A stretch of 64,000 nt of DNA from Tropicimonas isoalkanivorans (GTDB lineage Bacteria > Pseudomonadota > Alphaproteobacteria > Rhodobacterales > Rhodobacteraceae). The stretch covers positions 620,001 through 684,000 of the forward strand of contig NZ_FOLG01000001.1 in the NCBI RefSeq assembly GCF_900112335.1, in the 5' to 3' direction. The notes under the pieces are model-generated. The model did not search any database, had not been told where the DNA came from, and saw nothing but the letters and a program-made list of their open reading frames with translations. Positions within the stretch are counted from its first letter, which is position 1. The number at the start of each line of letters is the position of its first letter. A program made the position numbers and the translations under genes. This document shows positions 26,952-36,062 of this stretch, piece after piece.

Positions 26952-29900
26952 TCACCCCCCGTTGCGAGGCTGCGGGGGCGGGGCGCGGAAGATCTCGCGG
27001 AACATGCCCGGTGTCAGCATGGAGAGCGGGTTCACCTCGACGGAGGGATCGTCGGAGGAGCCGCGCATCCGGTAGGTCACGCCGAACAGCCCCTCGCCCC
27101 GGCGGGTGAAGATGGAGCCGATGGAATTGACCATGTAGATCGGGGAGAACACGCCCTGCATGTCCAACCGGTCGCCCACCATGTCGTAGACCCCTTCCAT
27201 CGTGATGCCGAGCGAGGGCCCGACGCCGGAGGAGCGTGTGACCTGCAGGTAGCGCGGCGTCAAGCGGAAGGCGGCCTGGATATTGCTGAAGACGATGCCG
27301 GAGCCGCTCAACTCGTCCAGCAGACCCACGACCGAGATTGCGTTGGCAAGCGCCGCGATGCCGGATGCGCCGCGCAGGCGGACGTTTTCGACCTTGAGCT
27401 GGCCATCATACGCGCCCTCCTCACCGGTCGGTTGGAGCACGAGCGAGAGCGTGCCACCCTCGGCCTTGCGGAAGAAGCCGGCTGCCTTGAACACGGCGCC
27501 GGCGTTGTCGGAGCGAATGCTGACGGCGGCCCCCCCGGACTGTCCGGGCGCCAGGGATCCGCTCACGGGCGCCTGCCCATTTACGCGGCCGGTGAAGTTT
27601 CCCGCCGGTCCGCTGCCGGGAACGATGTCGCCGCGGAAGGGGGCGAGCGACAGGTTGTCGGTGACCTGAAGGCGGTCGAGAGACAGGGTGATTGGCCCGC
27701 TGGCCCCGCCACCGCCGCCACCGCCCCCGCTCCCGCCGCCGAATGGCGCACGGCGCAGGTCGAGCTGGCCGCCGGAGACAGCGATCGCCGGCGTGCGCCC
27801 CGCGCCTCGGCCGGTGAGGGTGACGGGCGCGTCGAGCCAGCCGGCGAGCGACAGCCTGTCGAACCGGGCCCGTTCGAGCGCACCCTCCGGGGTGACCGAG
27901 ACGGCGCCGGAAGCGGAGAGGCCTGAGGCCTCGATTTCCAAAACCGTCACTTCTGGCGGCTGCCCCAGGCGACCGGCGACGCGCAGGCGCCCCTCGGAGG
28001 CCGCGCGTTTGGACCAGGACAGTGTGGGCAGGGAGAGTCCGACACCGTTGAGCGCCGACGTCAGGCTGAACGTCGGCGGCGCCCCTTGCGGCAACTCAAC
28101 CCTGAACTGGGCCGGGCCGGCGCCAGTGACGCTGTTGTCCGGCAGGCCGATGCCGAAGGTTGAGACGAATTTCTCGCCGATCCGAACCGTGCCCTCCACG
28201 GCCGGGGCCTGCTCCTGCCCCGCGGGTCCGAGTGGCAGGGTGAAGGTGCCGTCGGCCGGCACGCCGTCCAGTTCGGCGGCACCTGCCACGGTCAGCGCTT
28301 CCGGCGTGGCGTGCAGGTCCAGCCGGTCCGCCGTCAGGCGCCGGTTCGGAACGACCTTGTCGGACGCCGCCCCCATGGCTTCTCCGGCAATGTCGAAATC
28401 AACATCGCTGCCGGTGAGCTTCGGGCGGATCGGGAAGGCGATGCGTCCCTGAACGGACGCCTGCCCCGTGGCGAGGTCCACCGGCTGGCCAGCTTTTTCC
28501 AGAAACCGGAAGGGCTCCTGATCGAGCAGCGACAGTCCGGCGACCACCGGAGAGGTGGAGCGCCAGAGGATCTCGGCGACCTTCGGCTCGGCCTTCAGGT
28601 CTCCGATCTTGAACACCGACCCGGCGATGTCGACCGCGCCGCCCTCCGGCGGCACGATCCGGCCCGCGTCGAGCGAGAGCGAAAAGACGTCGCGCCCGAG
28701 CGACGCGTAGCCGGTTGCCGCCTCGATCGGCGGCAGACTTTGCAAAGGGCGTATCTGGCTGTCGCGGAACTCGAAAGTGAGGGAGGCGTCGGGTCTTTGG
28801 CCTTGATCGAACCGCAGACCGGCATTGGCGTCGAACAAGGTGCCAGCACTCAGGCGGGTCTCGATCCACTCGCGCGTACGCGGGACAAGCTGCAGCGGCC
28901 ACAGGGAGAACAGCCGGCCGGCCTCGATTTCGTCCAAGCCAATGTCGAGTGCCACGTGCCATCCGGTCTGGTCGGCAGTGATCCGCCCCGAGGTCTCCAA
29001 CCGGCTCGCAGCGGACCCGTCATTCTGGGGTGTCGTCAGGACGAACTGGCCGATGCGAGCCACGAAAGGGGCAAACTCCACCTTGATATCGAGAAAGCCT
29101 GTCTCGAAGACGGCCGGGCCAGGCAGAAGGCCCGGCGGATCGAGCGTGACGTCGGAGAAGCTGAGTTGCCCGACGATGGCGGTCGGCCATCCGGTATCCA
29201 ACCCCTCGAGGTAGGCATGACCGACGGCGGCAAAAGTGCCGTCCGGCGACCGGAGTTCGAGCTCGTCGAAGCGCAGGCGGGCATCCTCCGGCTCATAGCT
29301 GAAGTAGGCCCGCGCGCCGTCGAACGGAACTGGGCGGGCCGCGCGTTCCGGCTGGAACACCCCCTCGCCGATTTCCAGGGTGCCATTGAGCGTCTCCATG
29401 CGGTCGGATTCGTCCAGAGCAGCAATCAGGGCGCCCGAGACCCGCGCGTCCAGCGGCTCCAGCCAAGACAGCGCCGGCCCTTGGGACGCGATTTCCCGAG
29501 CCGCGACCCCGTCGACGAGGGCGGAGAACTGCGCCGGCGATCCAGCCTCTGTCCCGAGGGCCAGGCGGAGCGCGACGGTTGCGGTGGGCGTCTCGGTCCC
29601 CGGATCGGCATCGCCTTCGGGCAGCGTCAGATCCACCGACAGCGAGAGCGTGTCATCGTCCCTGACCAGTGCAAGCGCCCCGTCCTCCACCCGCCAGACC
29701 TTGTCCGCGCGCTGGTCCTCGAAGTGCATGTCGAGCCCCTGAACGTCGATCCTGCGGATCGGTTGCAGCCCGGGAAGGTCGAAGGTGTCCCGTACAACGG
29801 CGATCGCCTGCTCGACCGAGCCGAGACGTGCAGGCGCCATGCCGTTGCCGAAACCGAGGTCCAGCGTGCCGTCGGGCTTGCGCCGGAGCCGGACAGTCGC

Positions 29901-30365
29901 GCCGTCGACGCGCAGAGCTTCGGGGCGCACCTTGCGCTCCAGCAGCGCGCGCTTGTCCAGCCGCACGCCAACGGCGGGTACGGCGACCAGTTCCGCCCCA
30001 TTGGGCGCAGTGACGTGCACGTCGCGAAAGGCGATTTCCGGCAGGCTTCGGTGCTCGACCCGGAGCGTCACCTGCCCGACCTCCACCTGGCCGCCGCCGA
30101 GACCTTCCGAAAGTACGGCACCGGCTTTTTCCGCGACCCACTGCGGCGCAGGCAGATCGCGACCGGCCAACATCGCGCCGCCGATCAACACCGCTACCCC
30201 CAGCACCAGCACGAGATCGAACAGCAGGAACACGCCCCACAACAGGGCACGCCGCTTGCGCCGACGCGAACGGCGCCGCACGCCTTGCCCGCCTTCCGTG
30301 GTCCGGCCGTCCTCTGCAGGGGGGGCCGCTTCCGCAGCGATGTCGTTCGGTTCCTGGTCTGTCAC
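26952..30365 (-). CDS. Large AsmA/YhdP-like envelope protein
   Basis: This 1137-residue protein has a basic cytoplasmic N-terminus ([10 protein letters not shown]), one transmembrane helix (residues about 40-66), then a long periplasmic beta-rich region of the DUF3971/AsmA-like type. Family relatives (AsmA, YhdP, TamB) form hydrophobic grooves bridging the inner and outer membranes and move phospholipid. The C-terminal part ([22 protein letters not shown], then [20 protein letters not shown]) is the AsmA_2-type domain. GTG start with an AGGGA ribosome site. A polyglycine linker sits near residue 880. It is the first gene of a unit with queA. Confidence 0.85.
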   Translation of the reverse strand: MTDQEPNDIAAEAAPPAEDGRTTEGGQGVRRRSRRRKRRALLWGVFLLFDLVLVLGVAVLIGGAMLAGRDLPAPQWVAEKAGAVLSEGLGGGQVEVGQVTLRVEHRSLPEIAFRDVHVTAPNGAELVAVPAVGVRLDKRALLERKVRPEALRVDGATVRLRRKPDGTLDLGFGNGMAPARLGSVEQAIAVVRDTFDLPGLQPIRRIDVQGLDMHFEDQRADKVWRVEDGALALVRDDDTLSLSVDLTLPEGDADPGTETPTATVALRLALGTEAGSPAQFSALVDGVAAREIASQGPALSWLEPLDARVSGALIAALDESDRMETLNGTLEIGEGVFQPERAARPVPFDGARAYFSYEPEDARLRFDELELRSPDGTFAAVGHAYLEGLDTGWPTAIVGQLSFSDVTLDPPGLLPGPAVFETGFLDIKVEFAPFVARIGQFVLTTPQNDGSAASRLETSGRITADQTGWHVALDIGLDEIEAGRLFSLWPLQLVPRTREWIETRLSAGTLFDANAGLRFDQGQRPDASLTFEFRDSQIRPLQSLPPIEAATGYASLGRDVFSLSLDAGRIVPPEGGAVDIAGSVFKIGDLKAEPKVAEILWRSTSPVVAGLSLLDQEPFRFLEKAGQPVDLATGQASVQGRIAFPIRPKLTGSDVDFDIAGEAMGAASDKVVPNRRLTADRLDLHATPEALTVAGAAELDGVPADGTFTLPLGPAGQEQAPAVEGTVRIGEKFVSTFGIGLPDNSVTGAGPAQFRVELPQGAPPTFSLTSALNGVGLSLPTLSWSKRAASEGRLRVAGRLGQPPEVTVLEIEASGLSASGAVSVTPEGALERARFDRLSLAGWLDAPVTLTGRGAGRTPAIAVSGGQLDLRRAPFGGGSGGGGGGGGASGPITLSLDRLQVTDNLSLAPFRGDIVPGSGPAGNFTGRVNGQAPVSGSLAPGQSGGAAVSIRSDNAGAVFKAAGFFRKAEGGTLSLVLQPTGEEGAYDGQLKVENVRLRGASGIAALANAISVVGLLDELSGSGIVFSNIQAAFRLTPRYLQVTRSSGVGPSLGITMEGVYDMVGDRLDMQGVFSPIYMVNSIGSIFTRRGEGLFGVTYRMRGSSDDPSVEVNPLSMLTPGMFREIFRAPPPQPRNGG
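27703..27742 (-). repeat. Polyglycine-coding tract in the AsmA-like gene
   Basis: A run of GGN codons encodes [15 protein letters not shown], interrupted by one Ser, between two beta-rich segments. It looks like a flexible linker and could vary in length by replication slippage. Confidence 0.75.
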
Positions 30366-30461
30366 GTCTTTCCCTGCCGGGGGCCACCCCGGCTCGCTTT
30401 ATCTTTGCGCGCCGGGAACTAGAAAGGAAGTAGTGCTACTGTTTCGAGGAATGACATTCAA

Positions 30462-30923
30462 ATGATCGACACCGGAACCTCTGCCCCCGATTTCACCCTG
30501 CCCCGCGACGGCGGCGGCGACGTCACCCTGTCGGCGCTGAAGCCGAAGGTCGTGGTCCTTTACTTCTACCCACGCGACGACACCTCTGGCTGCACCACCG
30601 AAGCCGTCGACTTTACCGGCGCACTTGCGGAATTCGAAGCGGCGGGCGCCGTGGTGCTCGGGGTCTCGAAAGATACTGTCGAGAAACACGACAAGTTCCG
30701 CGACAAGCATGAGCTCGGGGTCATCCTGCTGTCTGACGCGGAGAGCGACGTTTGTGAACGCTACGGCGTCTTCAAGGAAAAGAAGATGTACGGCAAGACC
30801 TTCATGGGCATTGAACGTACGACGTTCCTGATTGACGGCGAGGGCATCGTGCGGGAGGTCTGGCCGAAAGTGAAGGTGCAAGGCCACGCCGATGCCGTTC
30901 TGGAGGCCGTGCGCGGGCTCTGA
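30462..30923 (+). CDS. bcp: Bcp-type thioredoxin-dependent peroxiredoxin
   Basis: Bcp reduces hydroperoxides in the cytoplasm using thioredoxin. The 153-residue length and motifs VVLYFYPRDDTSGCTTEA (peroxidatic Cys44) and GIERTTFLIDGEGIV fit the Prx-Q/Bcp subfamily. The residue corresponding to the usual resolving cysteine, five positions after Cys44, is Val49, so this is the 1-Cys-like variant; the only other cysteine is Cys98 in SDVCERYGV. It is divergent from the AsmA-like gene across 96 bp. No OxyR site was recognised. Confidence 0.92.
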   Translation: MIDTGTSAPDFTLPRDGGGDVTLSALKPKVVVLYFYPRDDTSGCTTEAVDFTGALAEFEAAGAVVLGVSKDTVEKHDKFRDKHELGVILLSDAESDVCERYGVFKEKKMYGKTFMGIERTTFLIDGEGIVREVWPKVKVQGHADAVLEAVRGL

Positions 30924-31306
30924 GCGTGACCGGCCTGCCCACCTGAACGCCGGGCCCGGAGGGCGGCGCACCACCCTCCGCGCGGCCCGATCCTACGGTT
31001 TCGGACGGGGACAGAAAGGGGCCCGTGTGCCCCCGACGGTCGATCTACGAGCCGCCCGTCTGCCCATTCTTGGCCCCGTCCCCGCAACCCCGCGCTTTGC
31101 CGCGGCGCGCGTCATGTCCGCCGGAAACCGCTGCCGGAGTAGGCGAATTATTGCCAATTCCCGGCCGATACCGCCGCCGATCAGCAACGTTTCCCCAAAA
31201 ATGTTGCGCCCTGTGGAACCGCACCGTAAGCCCGATGCCAACGGCGAGCCAGGGGACGGCATCGCCGAGTAAACACTAAACAATGGCGACGCAGAGGACG
31301 GGACGG
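30924..31306. other. Intergenic region, bcp to M23 peptidase
   Basis: No convincing gene: short frames on both strands have no ribosome sites and no recognisable protein features. A GC-rich imperfect inverted repeat (GGAGGG / CCCTCC near 30958-30980) may end bcp transcription. The stretch 31140-31220 is less GC-rich and may hold the M23 promoter. Confidence 0.4.
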
Positions 31307-32629
31307 GTGCAGACGCGACTCAACGACCGCATTCACAATTTCTTTGAGCGATGGTTTCCGGAACAGAGACTGTTCCTCCGCTCGGACAATGATAATACAC
31401 GATTCATCCGGCTCCGCCCCGGCACCATCGCGCTGGCGCTGTTCGGCTCCACGGCGACGATCGCCTGGGCCATTATCGCCTCCTCAATCCTGCTGATGGA
31501 CATGATCGGCGCCGGCAATGTGCGGGAGCAGGCCGGGCGCGACCGGGCGCTCTACGAGGAGCGGCTGAACAGCCTGTCGCAGTCACGGGAGTCCGCGGAG
31601 GCCGAGGCGCTCACGGCGCACCAACGGTTCAACGCCGCCCTCACCCAGGTTTCGGCGATGCAGTCCAAGCTGCTGGAGTCCGAGGCCCGCCTGCGCGAGC
31701 TTGAAACCGGCATCGGCGTCGTCCAGACCACCCTGCGCCGCACCATCCACGAACGCGACACCGCCATGGCGGCGAAGGAGCAGGTTACCGCCCAACTCGA
31801 AGGCCGCGCCGTGGAAGACGACGACGGCGCCTCCGTGGCGGAAGTCGACGCGACGCTCGCATTCCTGAACGAAGCGCTGGAGCGCACCGCCGTCGAACGT
31901 GACGACCTGGCCAAGGAAGCCGAGTTGGCGCTGGAGGAGGCCGAGGCGGCCACCTTCGAACGCGACCTGATCCTGGACCGCAACGACAAGATCTTCACCC
32001 AGCTCGAAGAGGCGCTGACCGTCTCGGTTGAACCGCTGGAGAAGATGTTCACCAAAGCCGGCCTGCCCCCGGAGAAGCTGCTGAACGCGGTCAAGAAGGG
32101 CTATTCCGGTCAGGGCGGCCCGCTGACGCCGATCTCGTTCTCGACCAAGGGCAGCGCGCCGTCGGCTGACGAATCCCGCGCCAACCTGCTGCTCGAAGGC
32201 CTCGACCGGATGAACCTTTACCGGATCGCGGCAGAGCGCGCGCCCTTCGGCATGCCGCTCAAGGATTCCTTCCGCTTCACCAGCCCGTTCGGTCCGCGGT
32301 GGGGCCGGATGCACAACGGCACCGATTTTGCCGCAGGCAACGGCACGCCGATTTACGCCACGGCCGACGGGGTCGTCACGACGTCTGGTTGGCATTCCGG
32401 CTTCGGACAGATGATCAAGATCCGGCACGATTTCGGCGTCGAGACATGGTACGGTCACATGTCGCGGCTTCGGGTGAAAGAGGGTCAAAGGGTCTCGAAA
32501 GGGCAGAGGATCGGTGATATGGGCAGTACCGGACGGTCCACCGGCACCCACCTGCACTACGAGGTGCACGTGAACGGCAAGCCCGTAAACCCTATGAACT
32601 TTATCAAGGCAGCCAAAGATGTTTTCTAA
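31307..32629 (+). CDS. DUF5930-M23 family metallopeptidase (LytM/EnvC-type)
   Basis: This is an inner-membrane-anchored cell-wall endopeptidase or activator of 440 residues: a short cytoplasmic start, one transmembrane helix (IALALFGSTATIAWAIIASS), a long coiled coil, then a C-terminal M23/LytM domain with zinc ligands in HNGTDF and HLHYEVHVNGKPVNP. I prefer the GTG at 31307 because AGAGGA lies 8 nt upstream and the resulting N-terminus (VQTRLNDRIHNFFERWFPEQ) matches the family; the ATG at 31283 lacks a ribosome site. It overlaps the bactofilin gene by 11 nt, which suggests joint action in cell shape. Confidence 0.88.
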   Translation: MQTRLNDRIHNFFERWFPEQRLFLRSDNDNTRFIRLRPGTIALALFGSTATIAWAIIASSILLMDMIGAGNVREQAGRDRALYEERLNSLSQSRESAEAEALTAHQRFNAALTQVSAMQSKLLESEARLRELETGIGVVQTTLRRTIHERDTAMAAKEQVTAQLEGRAVEDDDGASVAEVDATLAFLNEALERTAVERDDLAKEAELALEEAEAATFERDLILDRNDKIFTQLEEALTVSVEPLEKMFTKAGLPPEKLLNAVKKGYSGQGGPLTPISFSTKGSAPSADESRANLLLEGLDRMNLYRIAAERAPFGMPLKDSFRFTSPFGPRWGRMHNGTDFAAGNGTPIYATADGVVTTSGWHSGFGQMIKIRHDFGVETWYGHMSRLRVKEGQRVSKGQRIGDMGSTGRSTGTHLHYEVHVNGKPVNPMNFIKAAKDVF

Positions 32630-33122
32630 GAGCCGAATCAACGAGCCTGGCCCTGGGAAGGACACCGAGACCGCAAAAGGGTCCGAGGCAGCGAAGCAGC
32701 CGACGAGCAGTGCGCCCGCGATGGACCGACCGGCCTCCCCGCCCAAGGCCAAGCCACCGGCATCGGTTCTGTCGTCTGACCTCACGATCACTGGCAACAT
32801 CAAGACCTCCGGTGACATCCAGGTCGAGGGCACCATCGAGGGCGACATCCGCGCCCACCTTCTCACCATCGGCGAGAACGCCACCATCCGCGGCGAATGC
32901 GTTGCCGATGACGTGGTGGTCAACGGCCGTATCGTCGGGCGCGTCCGCGGCCTGAAGGTGCGTCTGACCTCCACCGCCAAGGTCGAAGGCGACATCATCC
33001 ACAAGACGATCGCCATCGAGAGCGGCGCCCATTTCGAGGGCTCCGTGCAACGCCAGGACGATCCCTTGAGCAGCAGCAGCCAGCGCTCCGGCAAGGCGCC
33101 TGCGCCCGCCCCCGAGGGCTGA
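32619..33122 (+). CDS. Bactofilin (polymer-forming cytoskeletal protein)
   Basis: Bactofilins self-assemble into membrane-associated filaments that place cell-wall enzymes. This 167-residue protein has the disordered Pro/Ala-rich N-terminus, a central right-handed beta-helix (residues about 52-142) with repeating turns such as ITGNIKTSGDIQVEGTIEGD and IHKTIAIESGAHFEGS, and a disordered C-terminus. It begins inside the last codons of the M23 gene; the bactofilin-LytM pairing is known in other proteobacteria (e.g. bacM-lmdC-type loci). A terminator follows. Confidence 0.93.
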   Translation: MFSKSRINEPGPGKDTETAKGSEAAKQPTSSAPAMDRPASPPKAKPPASVLSSDLTITGNIKTSGDIQVEGTIEGDIRAHLLTIGENATIRGECVADDVVVNGRIVGRVRGLKVRLTSTAKVEGDIIHKTIAIESGAHFEGSVQRQDDPLSSSSQRSGKAPAPAPEG

Positions 33123-33150
33123 TCCGGCCACAGTCACGAACTTTGCTGTA

Positions 33151-33176
33151 GGCGGTTCCTTTCGGAACCGCCTTTT
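33151..33176 (+). terminator. Rho-independent terminator after bactofilin
   Basis: The perfect 9-bp stem GGCGGTTCC / GGAACCGCC with a TTTC loop is followed by TTTT. It ends the M23-bactofilin unit. Confidence 0.9.
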
Positions 33177-33256
33177 CATTTGGGCGCCCCCGGACGGCCC
33201 CACCCCGGCCCAAATCGCGCGGAACACCTGTTGCAGGACCGACAGGAGTGCCCGCC

Positions 33257-34654
33257 ATGGCGACGATCTTCGATCTGAACGACCCGTTCGCGATCGCCCG
33301 CACCTTCGCCCCGAAGGACGGACGCAAGAGGCTCGGCCATCCAATGGCGGACAAGCTGGCCCGCATTCCGGCCGAAATGCTGCCCCACACACGTGGCCCG
33401 CTGTCTGCCATGCCACAGGCCGAGCGGTCGCGGGTCATGCTGGAGGTCCGCACCCCCTGGATCGAGGAGGCGCTGAAACTGCCGTCCGACGAACTCGGCC
33501 GGCTGATCTGGGTGCTGCTGTTGGCCCAGGCTCGAGCCGGGACCACCCCGAACCCCGATGCGGAGTTCTTCCCGGAGACGCTGTCGCGGGTAACGGACTG
33601 GCTGCTCGAATTTGACGGCGTGGAACGGCGCGCGCGGCTGTCAGACGACGACCTGCGCAACATTGTGATCCGGGACGCGGACAGGCTCATCAATACCGAT
33701 CCGCTCGCACGGACACCGCTCCTGTGGCTCAACCGCGTTCTCGCTCGCCAGGCGTCCGAAGGCCTGACCGCCCCGACTCGGCAGGCCTTCCGCGCGCTGC
33801 TGAACGGCCAGAACGGCACATGGCAGGTGGTGGACGAGGGAAAGGTCTTCGGCCTCGTCGGGCTTTGCCGGCTGGTGGGCATCCCGGAGGAGGAAACCCG
33901 CGCCTTCCGGGAAACGCGGCTGACGTTCCTGGGCGGCCTGGCCCGGGAAGCACGGATGATTTCGGAGCTTCACCCGTTCAACCGCAAGATCCTCGCCTCT
34001 GGGCGCCGTCGCCGGCAAGGGCCACGTCCCGTCGGCACCGCTGAGTTGGAACTCCTCTCTGCAGAGGAACGTGGGCACCTCATGCTCGATCTTCTGCGCG
34101 CCGGCGACCTGCTGCGCCATCGCTACTGGTCCGAACTTCGGGGTCCGAACGGCTGCCACAACCGCGCACGGATGCTCCTGAGCGCCTATCGCGGCCAGTC
34201 GCTTCCCGCCCCCCAATGGCTCGTCTCCCGCTGGAAGCAAAGATATGCGCCGGAGGAGCATGACGGCGTCAGCTTCGAAGACAGCGGGCAGGACATGCAG
34301 CAGATCAGCCTCTACTGCCTGTTGCTCGAACACGGCTTCTCCTTCCGCGACGATCAATTGGAGGAGGTGGTGGATATTGGCGTCCGGGAGGCGCAGGAGG
34401 CGGTTGAAAAACGTCAAACCGTGCACACCGTGAACGACGACATCGCCCGCGCGCTTACGCCGGGTCAGATCGGGTTCTATCTCAATCGACGGCCGAATTT
34501 CGACGAACGGGTCTTCGAGCGCATCCTGTGCCACGCCGGTGTCTCGCGCGCGATCGCGCTTCGGCCGGCCCGGCCCGATCACACAGGGGTGCTGCACGCC
34601 GAGAGGCGGCTCCGATCGGGGTTCCTTCACCTTCGGAACATGCTCCGCCGCTGA
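33257..34654 (+). CDS. Large conserved-looking protein of unknown function
   Basis: I do not recognise this 465-residue soluble protein. It has no signal peptide or transmembrane helix and looks mostly alpha-helical, with many Arg/Leu/Glu-rich segments (VTDWLLEFDGVERRARLSDD is one example). Codon use resembles that of its neighbours, so it is a resident gene. The ATG at 33257 has AGGAG 8 nt upstream; a GTG three codons earlier would overlap that site. It stands alone between a terminator and the convergent DUF2189 gene, so context gives no role. Confidence 0.75.
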   Translation: MATIFDLNDPFAIARTFAPKDGRKRLGHPMADKLARIPAEMLPHTRGPLSAMPQAERSRVMLEVRTPWIEEALKLPSDELGRLIWVLLLAQARAGTTPNPDAEFFPETLSRVTDWLLEFDGVERRARLSDDDLRNIVIRDADRLINTDPLARTPLLWLNRVLARQASEGLTAPTRQAFRALLNGQNGTWQVVDEGKVFGLVGLCRLVGIPEEETRAFRETRLTFLGGLAREARMISELHPFNRKILASGRRRRQGPRPVGTAELELLSAEERGHLMLDLLRAGDLLRHRYWSELRGPNGCHNRARMLLSAYRGQSLPAPQWLVSRWKQRYAPEEHDGVSFEDSGQDMQQISLYCLLLEHGFSFRDDQLEEVVDIGVREAQEAVEKRQTVHTVNDDIARALTPGQIGFYLNRRPNFDERVFERILCHAGVSRAIALRPARPDHTGVLHAERRLRSGFLHLRNMLRR

Positions 34655-34690
34655 CCCGGGATGCCGCCGCCTGGTATCCGCTAGCGCTGC

Positions 34691-35506
34691 TCAGGCGGAG
34701 GCGGCGATCTCGCTGCTCTCCGCCACGTCTTCCGGATGGATGAGCGCGCGTCGGTAAAGGTGCCAGGTCGCATGCCCGAGAACGGGCAAGGACACGAACA
34801 GTCCCAGGAACGCGGGGATCATCGACACGACCAGATAGACCGCGATGACAATGGCCCAGAGCAGCATCACGGCGAGATTCTCCCGCACCGCCTCGAAGCT
34901 CAGAAGCATGGCGGTCATGAAGTCGATCTCCTTGTCGACCAACAAGGGCAGGGAAAACACGGTCAGCCCGAAAAGAATAAACCCCAGCACGGCGCCCACT
35001 GCCAACTCCACCGCGATCATCGTTAGCCCATTCGCCGTCAGGAACACGTCCCATGAGCTGGACACGTTCGTCATCACAGACAGCCCCATGAACAGCGCGA
35101 ACAGCATGTGGGCAAAGAAGGAATAGAACAGAAAGTAGAACACGATGATCGCGCCCACCCACGGGATCTGCCGGTTCTTCTCGTTCCAGACCACGCCGAA
35201 TATCTGATAGAGGTCCAGCGGCGCGCCGGATTCAATCCGTCGGCTGGTCTCATAAAGCCCGACCGCGACGAATGGAGCAACGAGCGGGAACCCGAGCGCC
35301 AGGATGACCGTCTGCATGACGAACCCGCCCGATATGAAGGCCAGAAACAACCCGCCCAGAACGTAAACGGCAGAGAAGACCAGCCCGATGCCCGGCGCCC
35401 GGCGAAAATCCCGCCAGCCCATGCTGAGCGCGAAGGCGAGGTCGCTTCCGTCGAGAATGGCGATGTCCGGGCGTGGCGAAGCCTCCGCCACCACGTTGGT
35501 CGTCAT
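34691..35506 (-). CDS. DUF2189 family membrane protein
   Basis: This 271-residue inner-membrane protein has about six transmembrane segments and matches DUF2189, a family of unknown function seen in many alphaproteobacteria. Family blocks are LAFALSMGWRDFRRAPGIGL in the first loop and LVDKEIDFMTAMLLSFEAVREN between the later helices. The ATG at 35506 has a GGGAGGA ribosome site; an extension to 35533 would add nine residues without one. It lies 95 nt beyond the DUF883 gene on the same strand. Confidence 0.86.
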   Translation of the reverse strand: MTTNVVAEASPRPDIAILDGSDLAFALSMGWRDFRRAPGIGLVFSAVYVLGGLFLAFISGGFVMQTVILALGFPLVAPFVAVGLYETSRRIESGAPLDLYQIFGVVWNEKNRQIPWVGAIIVFYFLFYSFFAHMLFALFMGLSVMTNVSSSWDVFLTANGLTMIAVELAVGAVLGFILFGLTVFSLPLLVDKEIDFMTAMLLSFEAVRENLAVMLLWAIVIAVYLVVSMIPAFLGLFVSLPVLGHATWHLYRRALIHPEDVAESSEIAASA

Positions 35507-35601
35507 GAAAAATCCTCCCGCGCCTGTCGGCACGGGAAGAATGGCCGGGGGATGGCCGTCAGATCAAGAGGCGAGCGCGCGGAGCGGCCGCGATCGCCCG
35601 G

Positions 35602-35922
35602 TCAGTGGCGGGACATCCGGCCCAGCACGAGGCCGATGCCGAGCGCAATAAGCGTCGACTGCAGCGGCTTGTCGGCGACATAGGCCTCCAGCGATTCCGC
35701 CTGAGCCTCGGCGCGCGCCCGTGTCGACCGGTAGGCCCGTTCGGAGGTGTCGAGGACGTCCTGTGCGCGTGCCATGGCCTGATCGCGGGCCTCGGCGGTT
35801 TTGCTCTCGGCGAGATTTTTCAACAGCCCGGTCAGCTTGGCGACGTCGTCCCGGATCACCTTGAGCTGTTCTTCCAGATCTTCCCGCTCGGGGTCCTTCT
35901 TGGCGGTGGTTGTGGTGGCCAT
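35602..35922 (-). CDS. DUF883 (ElaB/YqjD-like) membrane-anchored protein
   Basis: This 106-residue protein has a charged helical N-terminal portion (EDLEEQLKVIRDDVAKLTGL) and a single C-terminal membrane helix (LQSTLIALGIGLVLGRM). It matches DUF883, the ElaB/YqjD/YgaM family, whose E. coli members sit in the inner membrane and bind ribosomes in stationary phase. Whether the alphaproteobacterial form does the same is not known. It starts at an ATG with an AGGAACC-type ribosome site. Confidence 0.85.
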   Translation of the reverse strand: MATTTTAKKDPEREDLEEQLKVIRDDVAKLTGLLKNLAESKTAEARDQAMARAQDVLDTSERAYRSTRARAEAQAESLEAYVADKPLQSTLIALGIGLVLGRMSRH

Positions 35923-36062
35923 GGCGGTTCCTCGCTTTCTCGGTCGGGCGGATGCGGCGTCGCCCTCGGTGTAACGCTGTCAGGCAGCGTGGGGTTCCGC
36001 AAGACCGCATTTTCACCCGGGCCTCCGGGCGACGATCCTGCGGCGAGTCCGGCGCGGCTGGG

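Noticed and set aside
28311-30422. A 703-codon plus-strand frame antisense to the AsmA-like gene
   Set aside because: No protein features; composition is that of an antisense shadow.
31025-31283. Overlapping short frames on both strands before the M23 gene
   Set aside because: Neither has a ribosome site or recognisable protein content.
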